From positions 1 to 64,000 of the forward strand of contig SADC01000115.1 of the NCBI GenBank assembly GCA_004194705.1: a stretch of 64,000 bases of DNA. The letters run 5' to 3'. Every line of letters starts with the position of its first letter. Position 1 is the stretch's first letter. The stretch is from Ditylenchus dipsaci (Eukaryota > Nematoda > Chromadorea > Rhabditida > Anguinidae). The notes under the pieces are model-generated. The model did no database searches. It was given only the letters and a program-made list of their open reading frames with translations, and was not told where the DNA came from. Made by a program: the position numbers and the translations under genes. Positions 42,901 to 54,083 of the stretch are shown here, piece by piece.

Positions 42901-45900
42901 TTAGATGATTTAAGTGTTAAAATAAAAATTGAGCCCAGAAGAAGCAATATATGGTAGAACTCTAGTAATGGAGTTAATAAATTCAAGAAAAATAGTTGAC
43001 ATTGCAAAAGAACTGTTGGGCAAGATAACTATATGCGAGGAAATTTTGTCCACGACGAAATTTTGCGCTCGACGAAATTTTGGCGTGACAAAATAATGTC
43101 CGTCTCCGAATCCGCTGTCGGTCTATGATAAAAAGTCACAAGAGACTTTCAAAACCTTCACTGTATGGAAATCAAAAAATTTGCTGAATTTTGTTGTCAC
43201 ACTTTGTTGCTGTTTTTGTTAGTGATGTTATAAATTTTAATATGAACATATTAGGTGTCCTTTGATTGCCCAGACAATTCCTATTCAAAAAAAGATATCA
43301 ATGAGACACAGTAAATTCAAAAAGATATAAGCGAAAAAAATAGCGGCGTAAAAATTCCACACCCTGTATTTTATTCATAAAAACAAAATTTGAGAAAGCA
43401 AAAAAGTTTTTTTTGAAAAAAAAATTGGGCGATTAATTTAAGCTAATTGGAGTATGTTTTTCATTGCTTCAATGATACTCACCAATATTTTGAACTTAAC
43501 TTGTCTGTATTTGTATAAAAAGTACACAGCACATAAAACATTCAAGAAGCAAATGGCCAGCTTCATAAAGTTTTGAGGAACGGCACGATACTTTTGCATA
43601 GTGCATGATACTGTATAACAGTCAGTCACTGAAAAAAATTAAAAATTTAAAAGTCTGTCTGTCACGATTCTATCATTTTTTAAAATTACTTTATATAATC
43701 AAATATGAAAAAAAGTTTGGTAGCATTTTTCTGAGCGTTAAACTTTGTGTATTTGTGAAAAATTATTTTTTTGGAGAGAAAATTTATTTCTAAAGAATTC
43801 GAAGGTATTTTGTCGTCATGACTACCTCTAAGCATACTTGCACGCAGTGCAGGGAAATTTCAATTTTCTCGTCCTCGTTCTCCTACTTCGTACCAAAAAT
43901 TTTCGGGACTCGTACTTCGTACTCGTACCAACTTTTTCAAATCGCCCGTACTCGTACTCGTCTTTGTTCTTTTCTCGTCCATTGTGTTTTGCTCGTACTT
44001 TATACTAAAAAGCAAAAAAAACTAATTTTTTATTAAAAAAATTTACACTTTGCTTAAATGGTTATATATTTTTTGTTGTTAAATGACAAGACAACGCGAT
44101 TTCCTCAAAGTTATTTCAACATTTGACTTTTTCATTGAAAAAACCTACCTCTTTTAAGAATGACGATGAAAAGAATCAGTGCATTGTTGATGATCACCTC
44201 AAAAAACTTCTCAAAAAGCTAGCAAAGCGAAAAAAAAGGCAAATGCTTGATTAAGAAAATGAAAATTGTTGCTTAAAAAATTTGTTTAAATAATAGGAAT
44301 TTTCGTAAAAATAAACAATCTTGTTAAAAAAGGTTCAAATAATGAAAACTTTAGCTAGGGCGAGTCGTCTTTACCCTTCGTCTTCCGTCCTCGTTCTTGC
44401 CCCTTCGTCCGCGTTCTCGTTTTCGTACTTGTAATTTTTTGAGCCTCGTACTTCGCATTCGTCCTCGTACCTCGTTTTTGGAGCTGCTCGTACCCGTCCT
44501 CGTAGTACGAGTACGAGTTCCCTGCACTGTTTGCACGCTCGCCGAAAAAAACCGGCGCTTTTTTATTTACAGCGCCGGCTGCAGCACCGGGTCATTAAAA
44601 ATTTTCGCCGCCGATGACGTTTTACGATGTTTTCACAACTGATCGATTTGCATAGTAGTGAAATAGGGTTCTGACATAGGTCTCGTATCTTCTGTTGACT
44701 TCTAAAACTATATACTTTTTCCATTTCTTGAAGCGCCGGTGCCTCGCAAAATTTTCGCGCCGGCACGCTTGATTTCTTTTGCCGCCGGCGCGACGCTCAA
44801 ACTTCTCCAATTTTACCCGGCGGCGCGCCGGCGCTCGTGCAAGCATGACTCTAAGAGACGAATTATAGAGGGAGTAAAATAAAAAAGGGTAAATAAGTGA
44901 GGATAAATTGTTAATACAAAGCATTCTTACACTTTTCCAAATTCAATGGAAGTTCAAGTAAACAGACCACAAAACTGTAAAATACCATGTGAAAGTCAAG
45001 ACAATAGTCACCGGGATCAGCCTTTTTTCAATTCTTAGGTTGTACTGCAAAGGAAAAGTGAGTGATAAACACCGATCGAAAGTAAGGAAAAATGCAGCCA
45101 AAGGGATGGTGTAGGCATAACCATAAAGGCCTAATCCAAAATAAATTGTTTGTAAGGCTCACTTTGCTGGTTGTCTAAAAGGGGGTTATTTACACTAGCG
45201 CAGCTTTCGAAACTTTTTAGCCCCAATTATGTTAAAAATAACAAGTCAAAAATAAATAATGAAATTGATCGGTTATTTTGGCACAACATTTCTAATAGTG
45301 CCCCTAACCCATATTTTTCAAAAACAGGCCCCAAATCACCTCATAAACTACTGTTTTGCTAAACACGGTGAAAGAGACATTTCTAAACATTTTCTGTCTT
45401 ATTAATATAAAACTTTGACTTTTACTCTTTTGAGATGGATTTTTTTTTCGAAATCTTTATCGAATCCCTATAAGGACACAGGTTCAATTCCCACTGGGTG
45501 TACACCCTTTTCTGTTTTTTTAGAAGTTTACCAACTTCTAGGACCAAAAACTATCGAGAAATCGATAGCGATCATTTCCAGCACTGTTTCGCCGTCAGCA
45601 AATGCCCTAATTTTGGGATTTCATTCAAATGACCATCGAAATTAATGGAAACCAGCCAAAATGATGCGTATTTAGTTTTATATAGCAGGAGCTCTGTCGA
45701 TTTTATTTATTTATCAACGCGTTTAGTGACTTTCTAGAGTCAGAATTTCATGGGGAGAAAGATAGAAATTTTTACACACCGGAATCACTTTATAAAAAAC
45801 ACGGTAGCTAGCGAAGTTTGACCAAGGAACAAAAGAGTAATATTGAGGGGCAGGATTTCAGTATTATTCTGGCACTGACATTTTTTTGCAATTTTAATCT

Positions 45901-46829
45901 ACATTCTCATTCACAACCATATGATGAAAATGACGCCAGGAAGCAGGGCTACATTTTGAGTATAAGGTTGCAAATGAGTATTTAAATTAAAATTCCGAAG
46001 AAACGCCAGTTCCAGGATACTACCGAAAAGTTCTGAGATAGTCCTGTGTAGGATGTCATGGAGTTGGACATCGTTGGATGTTTTTAAAATTCTATCTCCA
46101 ACTTTATACTAACTTTTTCTTTGTTCGATATCTCAAATGAAAGCCTAGAGTCATGGCTACATTTTGGTGTATGAAACATGTAACTTGTAGAAAAAAGTCA
46201 GGAATTTTCAGTGAAACCAGTCAAAGAAAACCCCGAAACCATCGATTTTCGGAAATTTGGCCTATTATAGCCTGACTACAAGCTCCGTAGGTGTAAAAGC
46301 CTGCGCTGATAGTCTTATTAGATAGCCAAGAGTGTGAGGATCATTTCGACACTAAACTTGTAAATAAAAACAGAAAAAAATATGGTTTGCAGCCAGTGGT
46401 CGAACCTGTGACCTAAGGCGATGCGTATATAAATTCCATCGCCCCCCCCCCTTTAAAAGTGCTAAAATATCGAAAAACATGTTTTGGGTGCCTTTGGGCG
46501 GGGAACAGAATAAGAAAGTCTGGCCAACTTATTTAAAAATTCTAACCTGGACTCCATTTAAAAACATAATAAATGTTGTAAGGCAGTGCTAATATAGAAC
46601 AGCTTATATGAGCTAGCAAATAAATAAGCATCGAGCTTGACAATTTATTAACATTTACAAATTTCTGCTTGAATAATTTTTTAATAACTAAATATGTCAT
46701 TAAAATTATTGAAGAGGTCTGACAACTCAGAATTGTCAAGGTCCAGCCCAAATTTATAAGATTTAATTGGACAATGGCTGTAAAGTGCCAGTCGACATTG
46801 TTTTTCTTAAAGCCTAATGACTTTAAGCA
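39901..46829 (-). CDS. Seven-transmembrane receptor, nematode-serpentine-like
   Basis: Minus-strand exons: 46547-46829 (HFTAIVQLNLINLGWTLTIL and MLIYLLAHISCSILALPYNI, TM1-TM2), about 44933-45158 (YFGLGLYGYAYTIPLAAFFL, TFDRCLSLTFPLQYN, then PVTIVLTFTWYFTVLWSVY, TM3-TM4), 43483-43628 (DCYTVSCTM, then FMKLAICFLNVLCAVYFLYK, TM5), 40078-40161 (NRAVKVTMLLELLLVGLPLF, TM6) and 39901-40035 (GVSPVTLIGQFTIALGSINE, then LICSIYYFRIF, TM7, TAA). A DRC motif follows TM3 in place of DRY. The order, topology and TM6-TM7 phases hold together; a frame break occurs after TM4 near 44945. Introns are swollen by inverted-repeat elements. DRC with FPLxY recalls nematode chemosensory receptors. Ligand unknown; an N-terminal exon may be missing. 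Confidence 0.7.
40162..43482. other. Receptor intron 4, repeat-filled
   Basis: Contains the 41360-43090 element. Frames at 40296-40642 and 40845-41162 on the minus strand are long but do not add a transmembrane segment to the receptor. I treat them as unsupported. Confidence 0.45.
41360..43090. mobile_element. Element bounded by inverted CCAAAATTTCGTCG arrays
   Basis: Five units of GCCAAAATTTCGTCG(T/G/A) at 41362-41450, and the reverse (CGACGAAATTTTGCGCTCGA CGAAATTTTGGCGTG) at 43050-43087. Inside are a palindrome at 42196-42376 (CCAAAACTTGTTTTCTGCAT and its inverse) and the palindromic CCAAGTGGACGACCACTTGG at about 42398 and 42571, the latter shared with 10708. Confidence 0.65.
43823..44850. 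mobile_element. Element of TCGTACTCGTAC and GCGCCGGC repeats in receptor intron 2
   Basis: GCACGCAGTGCAGGGAA at 43839 pairs with TTCCCTGCACTGTTTGCACG at 44517, enclosing TCGTACTCGTCC-rich DNA on both sides. A GC-rich part, 44525-44845 (GCGCCGGC palindromes), ends GCTCGTGCAAGCATGACTCT, the inverse of CTCTAAGCATACTTGCACG at 43823. Confidence 0.65.
45159..46546. other. Receptor intron 1, no exon seen
   Basis: Contains a tRNA-like B-box stretch (AGTGGTCGAACCTGTGACC near 46395) and a C9 run near 46443. No coding exon recognised. Confidence 0.4.
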
Positions 46830-46924
46830 CTAAAGTTAAGAACAAATTTAATTTGACCAACTTAACTTCTAAAAGCATAGTGTATAATTTAAAAAAAACA
46901 TAGGATAACTCATTTAACACAAAA

Positions 46925-47001
46925 ATGCGGGTGGTGACTTTTGTTGCTTCTAGCGCACAATTAATTCTCTACATGGTGGCGCCGTTGAGTTTTCTTGAAA
47001 A
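46925..47001 (+). CDS. Possible first exon with signal peptide
   Basis: ATG 46925 opens MRVVTFVASSAQLILYMVAP and LSFLE, hydrophobic like a signal sequence, ending at a consensus gtaagt donor at 47002. No downstream plus-strand exon was identified, so this is tentative; the only nearby gene downstream is on the minus strand. Confidence 0.3.
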
Positions 47002-47243
47002 GTAAGTATTTAAATTGAAAAGTTAGTAAGTCGTCAAGTCTAGCCTGCCTATGCTGACATATTCATAAAATATTTTTATTATTTATTTGAAATTGAATTT
47101 AAAATTACAAATAAATTAAACAAATTTTTTTAATTGATTTTTTGAAAGCAGGGTAGAATTCAGTCAGTTATATAAAAACCGAAAAATCTAAAACCGGGTA
47201 CAGTCAAGCTTTGATTTAAAACAGTAATAAAGACTAACAACGC

Positions 47244-47625
47244 TTATTTGAAAAGGGTGGCCACTCCGGCCGCCAAGCCAGCTGCTCCGCCAGTCACTGC
47301 TGCAGCCGTGCCCACAGCGGTGCCAGCCACACCGCCGATTATCCCGCCTGCAGCTCCACCTGCTGCCTCAGCATCAGGACCAAACGCATCCTTTCCTGCC
47401 TGTGCCAGTGTACCTCCAGTATCTTTTCCCACTTGGTAGCCCACAAAGGCACCTTAAAAACTACCTAGTAATTATCAATTTGAAAAATAAACCAATACCA
47501 GAGCCTGCTCCAATAGCTCCTCCAACTGGATTACCTCCGGTGGCAAGACAACCCCCAGTCCCACCTCCAACACCTCCAAGTGCTCCTCCTGTAGCTCCAC
47601 CGATGAACTCACCCTGTTTTTGCAT
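47244..47625 (-). CDS. Small glycine-zipper protein
   Basis: Minus strand, two exons: 47499-47625 (MQKQGEFIGGATGGALGGVG, then GCLATGGNPVGGAIGAGSG) and 47244-47452 (AFVGYQVGKDTGGTLAQAGK, DAFGPDAEAAGGAAGGIIGG, then VAGTAVGTAAAVTGGAAG and LAAGVATLFK, TAA). The 46-base intron keeps the frame, giving 111 residues. GxxxG repeats form two or three weakly hydrophobic helices typical of glycine-zipper membrane-inserting proteins. Ala/Gly-rich composition and locally raised GC separate it from its surroundings. No indel is needed, so this copy is intact. Function unknown. Confidence 0.65.
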
Positions 47626-47770
47626 AAATTAATGTTTGGTGCTTATGGGTTATTCAGACGCCAATTGCAAAAGGTTTGATTTTTGGGTTGAGCTGAAGGC
47701 CAGAAAGAGAGCGAAAAATAGTTTTTCTTATTCTTTTTGCGTTTGGAAAATGGTCTTCTCTGTAAATAAG

Positions 47771-48053
47771 TACAGGGTGTCCCAAAATTACGTGTGCATT
47801 TTTCAAAAAATTGGTCAAGGGCTTCCGCGGGCTGGTGAACCCCCAAATTTTTTTTTTGAAGTTTCAGCCAACGATTAAATAAGGTATAACTGAAAAATAG
47901 CTTAAAATATCTGAAATATTTAATTAACAGAGAATATATACCTGCCTGAGCATTTATAACTGAAAGATTGGTTAAAACTTAAAAGGAAATGTAAAAAAGC
48001 GGGAATTCAAACAAACTTAAAAATGCACGCATAATTTTGGGGCATCCTGTACA
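47771..48053. mobile_element. Tc1/mariner-type MITE, TACAGGGTGTCCCAAAATTA ends
   Basis: TACAGGGTGTCCCAAAATTA and CGTGTGCATTTTT at the left are mirrored by AAAATGCACGCATAATTTTG GGGCATCCTGTA at the right. TA target. Confidence 0.8.
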
Positions 48054-48424
48054 ATCCAAGCAATATTTTTTTAATTTGCAAAAACTGACCCATAATAACC
48101 AAAGTTTATTATTTAGCTAAATTTCTCGTAATTGCTCCTGGGGCGGCGGAGTTATTCAGAAATTCGCAAGTTTTTTCTCGTTATTGCTATCGGAGATATT
48201 CCCAGGTCCGCGTAAGGCAAAACTGACTCAAATATTTTTTAATTCAAACATTTATAAATATATAAAAACATTTATAAACACTATTTCCAAAACTTCAAGG
48301 CGCATTGAATTTAGCAAAAAAATTGGTCACTTTTCGAACCTTGAAAAGGACCTTTTTCGGGAGCCTTTTTGCTGGTACTTTTTCTCAGTTTTTTTTTGAA
48401 AAAAATACAAATACTATCTTGTTC

Positions 48425-48745
48425 ATTTGTTCATATTTGGGCGGGGTATATTCAACAGACGGAAAATTCAAAAAGCGGATAATTCAACAGTGGATTATTC
48501 AACAGTCGCAGTTTTCGTCAATAATTGTTTTAACCCACTTTTTGACGTCGTATCCAGCTGATTTTATTAAGGATCAGTTCCTATCGGCTATTTCTATTGA
48601 TCCTGAAAAAAATCAGCTCGATACGTTGTCAAAAAGTGGGTTAAAAGAATTATTGACGAAAATTCCGACTGTTGAATAATCCACTGTTGAATTATCCGGT
48701 TTTTGAATAATCCGGCTGTTAAATAAACCCCCGCCCATATTTGTA
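48425..48745. mobile_element. Palindromic element, TTCAACAGTGGATTATTCAA arms
   Basis: CATATTTGGGCGGGGTATAT at 48431 is mirrored by GGGTTTATTTAACAG-type sequence ending CCGCCCATATTTG at 48742. Inner AATTCAACAGTGGATTATTC and GTTTTAACCCACTTTTTGAC blocks pair with 48610-48700. Frames on both strands across it are artefacts. Confidence 0.75.
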
Positions 48746-51377
48746 TTGCACGACACAAAAAATTTACCTGAGGTGATTTTTTTGGAGACGGCATGACGAC
48801 AGCAAGTTAGGTGACAACCCAAGAAAAAATACTTAATTATGCAAGAGATATGGGATTATTATTTTTCCCAAACGATTTTTATACTTTTTTTTGTTTCAAA
48901 CTGGCTTTAAGTCCGCCTTTTAAAAAGCAAAATGTATGCGTGCTTTTTTTATAAAGTGCAAAATTATTTGTTTTTTTGATTTGTTTGTTTATGAAAAAAC
49001 AAATGTGCAAAACACGCATTTTTCGTTCCGTTAGAAGAAATTTTGTTCTTTCTTAAGTTTTTTTTTCAAAAATTACATCATTGTTTACAAAAAAGTTTGG
49101 TTTCTTTACAAATAAAAAATCAGACACCACTTTATTTTTCTATAAAGACCTGCTTTTGATAGACAGGCAACCCTTCTTAAAAGACACCAGAGTTATATCA
49201 TTATTAGAAAGATTGCAACATTTTCGAAAATCGACCCACACAATCGGAATTTTCCCGATTTTTGCGAGTACCGTAATTATTCTAATAGGGCGCCCCCCTC
49301 TCTCCCCAAATTCCAAAAACGCGTTTTTGGCATCATGTTTTTGACCTACTTTTCGAATCTTCCTTCAGGCAAGTTACCTCTTTTTTCTTATTTTGTAGCT
49401 CATCTTACTGGCTACATATTAGGTGGTAATTGACTAAGAGAAGTCTTTAAAAAGTGGCTCAAAAAAGCAATGCCAAGAACAGGATTTAGAACACAAGGGG
49501 GAAGGGCACCCTATTAGCATAATTACGGTATGCAGGCAAAAACTTATTGAATATATCAAGTAATATATAAATCAAATTGTGCTTTAGGTTACATATAAGC
49601 TATTTTACTTCTAGCTTTAACCCCTTTTTTCCCACGGGTATGAAAATTAACCTAAAAATTTCAAATTTGTTTTTCTTTGGAAACATCCTATACAGGGGTA
49701 AAAGTACCGGTTTTATTATAAAAACGTTGTCAAAAATAGCATTTGATAATGAAAAATATGAGATTTTGCTATTTTTGTTAGTTTTTCACGTGGAATTCTT
49801 AAAGAATGTGACGTTAAAAATTGATTATGGTGATTAAGCATTGTTTTGATTAAAACGGTTTTTGGATTATAAGTTTGTATAGTGTAGCCGTAGTTATTTT
49901 GGCGAACAGCGACTAAAAATTCGATTTCTAGGTCAAAGAAAAACGAATATTCCTGGATATTGCAGTGCTTTAATCCATATGTGCCCATGTGTATTGCAAC
50001 TTTTTTTTTTTTTTTGTTCGTGGCTCTGCGTTTTGGATTTTAGATGTGCTTTCACAAATCTTCGAAAAACATTTACTTTTTTCTCAAAAGTACGAATGAA
50101 CAAGTCGATTTGGACGAATTTGTTCTTTCATATGAATTGCTTAAAATCACACCTTAACTGTAGCACACTACCTCCATAAAACAAAATTTATGCTTGTTTT
50201 CAAGTTCTAAGTGGGATTTCAAAAAGTAACTTTTTGATTTGTGAAAATTATTTTTTTTTGGGTTGTAAAAACTTGATTAAAAGAAATCGGTAAATTTTGA
50301 AGAGTCCAGAAGTATTTTGATTCAAATTTCTATCTTTTGTTAATTGATAAGCTTATAATCAATCAACACGTGGTAGAGCAGACTGAAAGCAACAAAACTC
50401 ACTTTTCAGAATAATTTGTTAATGTGAGAACGCTGAGATATAGCTTTTTTTTTAAATTTCTCTATTTTGATGAAAATCAAGAAAAGATGAAAGATTCAAA
50501 TTCGTGTTCTTGGCATTCTGTTTTTACTTATCTTTCTTTTACAGCTATCAAAAAAGTTTTTGATCAAAAGATAGCTGAGACAATATGCTACATTTTGAGT
50601 GTTATCTTGGTCAGGTACTATGCAAAAGGTAGGTCAAAAATTCCAATAATAGTTAACCAAGGACCAAAATAACCGATTTTCGAAAATTGTCAAAATCTCG
50701 AAATTTAATCTCGAAATTAAAACCGACCATTTTATCTCTACATAAGACGAAAAAAGTTTTGAATTTTTCAAAAATTAATTCGGGCAAAAATGGGTTAAAT
50801 ATGCTAAGTTAATTTTCGGTGAAAATACCGTGCATTAGTGTATACAGGTCTGTACATTAAAAATTTTTTTTTATTTAGAAAATCGTATTTATTACTCTGT
50901 GAATATATATAGATGTATATATTAGAAATGGTGCGTAGTCGTTTGAGAAATTTCGGGACATTTTTTGAGTTCGCGCCTTTTTTAGTTTTGTTTTATTTTG
51001 CGGTTCGTAAGACATTTTTTAGTCCCGGCTTACATTCGCTGGCCTACCCTAAGCCTAAGTTAAAAAATTCCAAAATTATTTACCAAACAGCCAAAAAAAT
51101 AAATTTGAAAAGGCGCGAATTTGAAAAATGTCCTAAATTGCTCAAACATTCCTATAGCACTAGAAATGATCAACATGAAATTCTGATTCCAACGGACTTG
51201 AAGTGCCGCTCTCGTGTTCGAGTCTCAATTATGGATAGATAACTTACTCTGAACGTTTAGAAGAGCTAGTCACCTATTCAGTTTTACTTATTTTATATAA
51301 AATGTTATCTTTTAGGGACATGAATTAAAACATTTTATTGAAAATAATGTGAGTATGCTATGTATGCATACTATGAA
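48746..51377. other. Intergenic with two MITEs
   Basis: 49268-49530 is a TACCGTAATTATTCTAATAG-ended MITE. About 50935-51150 is an inverted pair (GAGAAATTTCGGGACATTTT and AAAATGTCCTAAATTGCTC). Nothing else recognised. Confidence 0.5.
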
Positions 51378-52033
51378 CTACAAATCGTTAGGATATCCCT
51401 CAGAGACTAAGAATGTGTAGACAATTTCTTGAAGCTCATTTTGTGCTAACAACCGTGTATTCCAGTCCACCCATTTGGTATCTTCAAAGCACTCAATTTT
51501 TAGAGTGTGGCATTGATGTAGCAATGTATCGCGATCTTCTTTGTGCTCACAAACCTCCGCATGTCCCACAGACTCTCGTACATTACACCCTTGCAGTAGA
51601 ACCTCAAATGGAGCATAGGGTCGACGATATTGGTACGAATTCGATAGACTTCTGCGGTGAACACTTTGCGCAAAAAACAGTCTTCCTAAATATTTCAAAT
51701 AACAAAATAAATAACTGTAAGAGAAAATCATACCACTTCTGAGAAATACTCATTGACCAGTTCCATGATGTGTATTTTGGGTCTGACCTTCCTGGCACAA
51801 TCAGCAAACTCATCAAAACTAGGAAACAGTCTTTTTCGAGGAGAGTTGGGGGAATAGTGGAGAGTAAAGCCCTGGCTGGACACTTCCAAACAATGCATTC
51901 GAGCAATAGGAGCATTATCCAGTTGGATAGCCTGTAGTTGGCGACTAGTTAGAGCCAGAGCATTCAAGTCATTGTAGGTGCAGAAGCGGAATATCTCGAT
52001 CAACACATCGTTTGACACTCCTAGTGGAGGCAT
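51378..52033 (-). CDS. F-box protein, nematode-type
   Basis: Probable substrate adaptor of an SCF ubiquitin ligase. Minus strand, two exons. Exon 51734-52033 starts MPPLGVSNDVLIEIFRFCTY, then NDLNALALTSRQLQAIQLD, a short N-terminal F-box, then FDEFADCARKVRPKIHIMEL. Exon 51378-51685 continues in phase: EDCFLRKVFTAEVYRIRTNI, then DPMLHLRFYCKGVMYES and MRRFVSTKKIAIHCYINATL. One base is out of frame near 51510, after which TLKIECFEDTKWVDWNTRLL and NELQEIVYTFLVSEGYPNDL run to TAG. About 203 residues. The short F-box plus LRRFVS/IHC-type tail recalls the large, fast-evolving nematode F-box families. Substrate unknown. Confidence 0.7.
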
Positions 52034-54083
52034 ATCTACAGTATTTCTTTTACTTAAAAATTAAGATTAGTAAAAAAAAAAATTAAGTCAGTTTTGTGTG
52101 ATTTTTTAAGTGAAGTGTGCATTCCGAAAACTTTTCCATCAAAGACATGTATAATTGAGCTCCAATATTATCTAATCAAATTAAATTTAAATTAACTGAG
52201 CATGATGAATTTGTGGGCTTGAGAGGGCTTGAGAGCTAGAGATGCGAGCACTCACTTACCATAGACATGATTCCAAGAAGACTCTTGATCATAAAATGCA
52301 TATAGAGACCTTTTTGCTTAGCTCCAGTGACCAAAACGAGGTATAATACCTTTTTATAGGTCTTATGTTGTTACTTTAAACTGACATTAATATATGTTTA
52401 TAACATGCTTTTTTGATATGGACGCCTAAATTTTCATTGGACGCCTAAAGTAGATTAGAGTCCAAATTTAGCCTAGAGAGGGCGCTGGCGCCCATTTATT
52501 AAAAAATTATTTTTTTGCAGTAAGTATACATCTTGCGAAAAATGTTCAATATTTTGGTCAAAACGCAAATTATAATCACTTTCATAACATTTTTTAAGTA
52601 ATTAAGTCGTTTAGCAAGAGAATTTTACAAGTTTTTGAAAAAGTACGTCATTCTTTATTGCCGGCGCCGATTTTTTGGTAGACGGTGCCGATTTTTTCGG
52701 CCGTGATACTATGGATGGGATACTATGTGCATCCTTCTTTACAGAGGGAGAAGGGAGAAGCAAACTATTAGAAATCATTGGAAGCTTTTCTACCAATAAA
52801 AATTTTTTAGGCTGTTTGACTTATTCTAGCGTACGCTAGCCTACTTACTTTACGCCCGATCATAATTGCTTTTGATGGACCAGATGAACCACCGTATAAC
52901 CAGGGCTCGTAAATCAAAGATTTAAAAGGACATTTGCCCGAAATAAGTACATTTTAAGGTGTTAAGGCAAAAACATATCATTTAATCCTGTTATCCGAAA
53001 TCCACATGAAATCCATTTCAAAAACGTGCCCTGTGTTTAATTTAAAAAAAAATAAAGTTCAAATTAACGTCACTCATGGACCATGTTCAATAAAGTATTA
53101 TTATGCAAGTTTAGTACTTAACAAATTCTTCACCTCTCCTCTATCGAATATAAAAAATCTCGGCAGAAAACAGCAAATTTAACACGAGAAAGGCCGTGCG
53201 TACTAAACTATGCGTTTTGTGCAGAATTTTACGTTGAGCACTATGGCTGAAATTTTTTTTTTAAATAAAGTCTGAAAATGAAGTCTGGCTGAAAAACTTT
53301 CATAAAAATGAAGTCCGTCATAAGAATGAAGTCTGAAGTCACAAAAAGTCAAAAAAATATCAGTTTTTGTGTTTCACTTTAGCCAAAAAGTTTCATAAAA
53401 GGACGAAATTTTTGGACACGACTTAATATTGGCCTACTTTTTTATTATTCAGTGGCTAAAGCAGAGGCAGTAATGTTGCCTTCTTCTTTTTAACTGCTGC
53501 TGCTAGCAAATGTCACTCATTTGCAAATGTCTTCCCACATATTATTCTTATTTACTGGATGCGCTGATCCACCTTGCTCTTACTTTATGCTTATAGCTTA
53601 CAGAAATGTCTGTCTTAGTAAAAAAATTAATATGCATGTTTGTTGTGACTTGTCAACTAACATTTGAATTTTTTAATTTTCGTCACTTGTACATTTCTTA
53701 ATTATTATTATTGTGTCTATTTTGATCACTTGATTTGTATTTATTTTTCATTACTCATGTTTTAAAGAAGTCTCTAGACAAGAACATAAAAAAGTGAAGC
53801 GATTATTTGGAAAGTTATATATGATTAAGCAAGCGTGGCATAGACGCATAAAGCAACAATATTTTGTCTAAAAACTGCGCTAAAAGCAGGTGAAAAAGAA
53901 AACCTACCGTTATGAACAAAAGCACAACAAATTCATTTTATTTGATTCCATTTTGACAAAATTACATGTTTTCAGAACACCCAGTCGTAAAAAAACTAAA
54001 AACCTAGTCTGATAACGAAGGCATGCAAAACCAAAAAAAATTTAACTTAATTTTTAGGTAGTTAAAACCGTGTAGACAACATT
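52034..54083. other. Intergenic, one dispersed repeat copy
   Basis: 52235-52325 is the third copy of the AAGACTCTTGATCA repeat. A small frame at 52611-52796 (-) is unremarkable. No exon seen. Confidence 0.45.

Noticed and set aside
47248..47632. Pro/Ala-rich plus-strand frames
   Set aside because: They mirror the Gly/Ala-rich minus-strand gene, whose splice sites and start are coherent.
48305..48822. Long frames on both strands over 48305-48822
   Set aside because: They cross a palindrome, so both strands give related translations without a known domain.
50913..51242. 109-codon frame
   Set aside because: Lies across an inverted repeat; no splice or family support.
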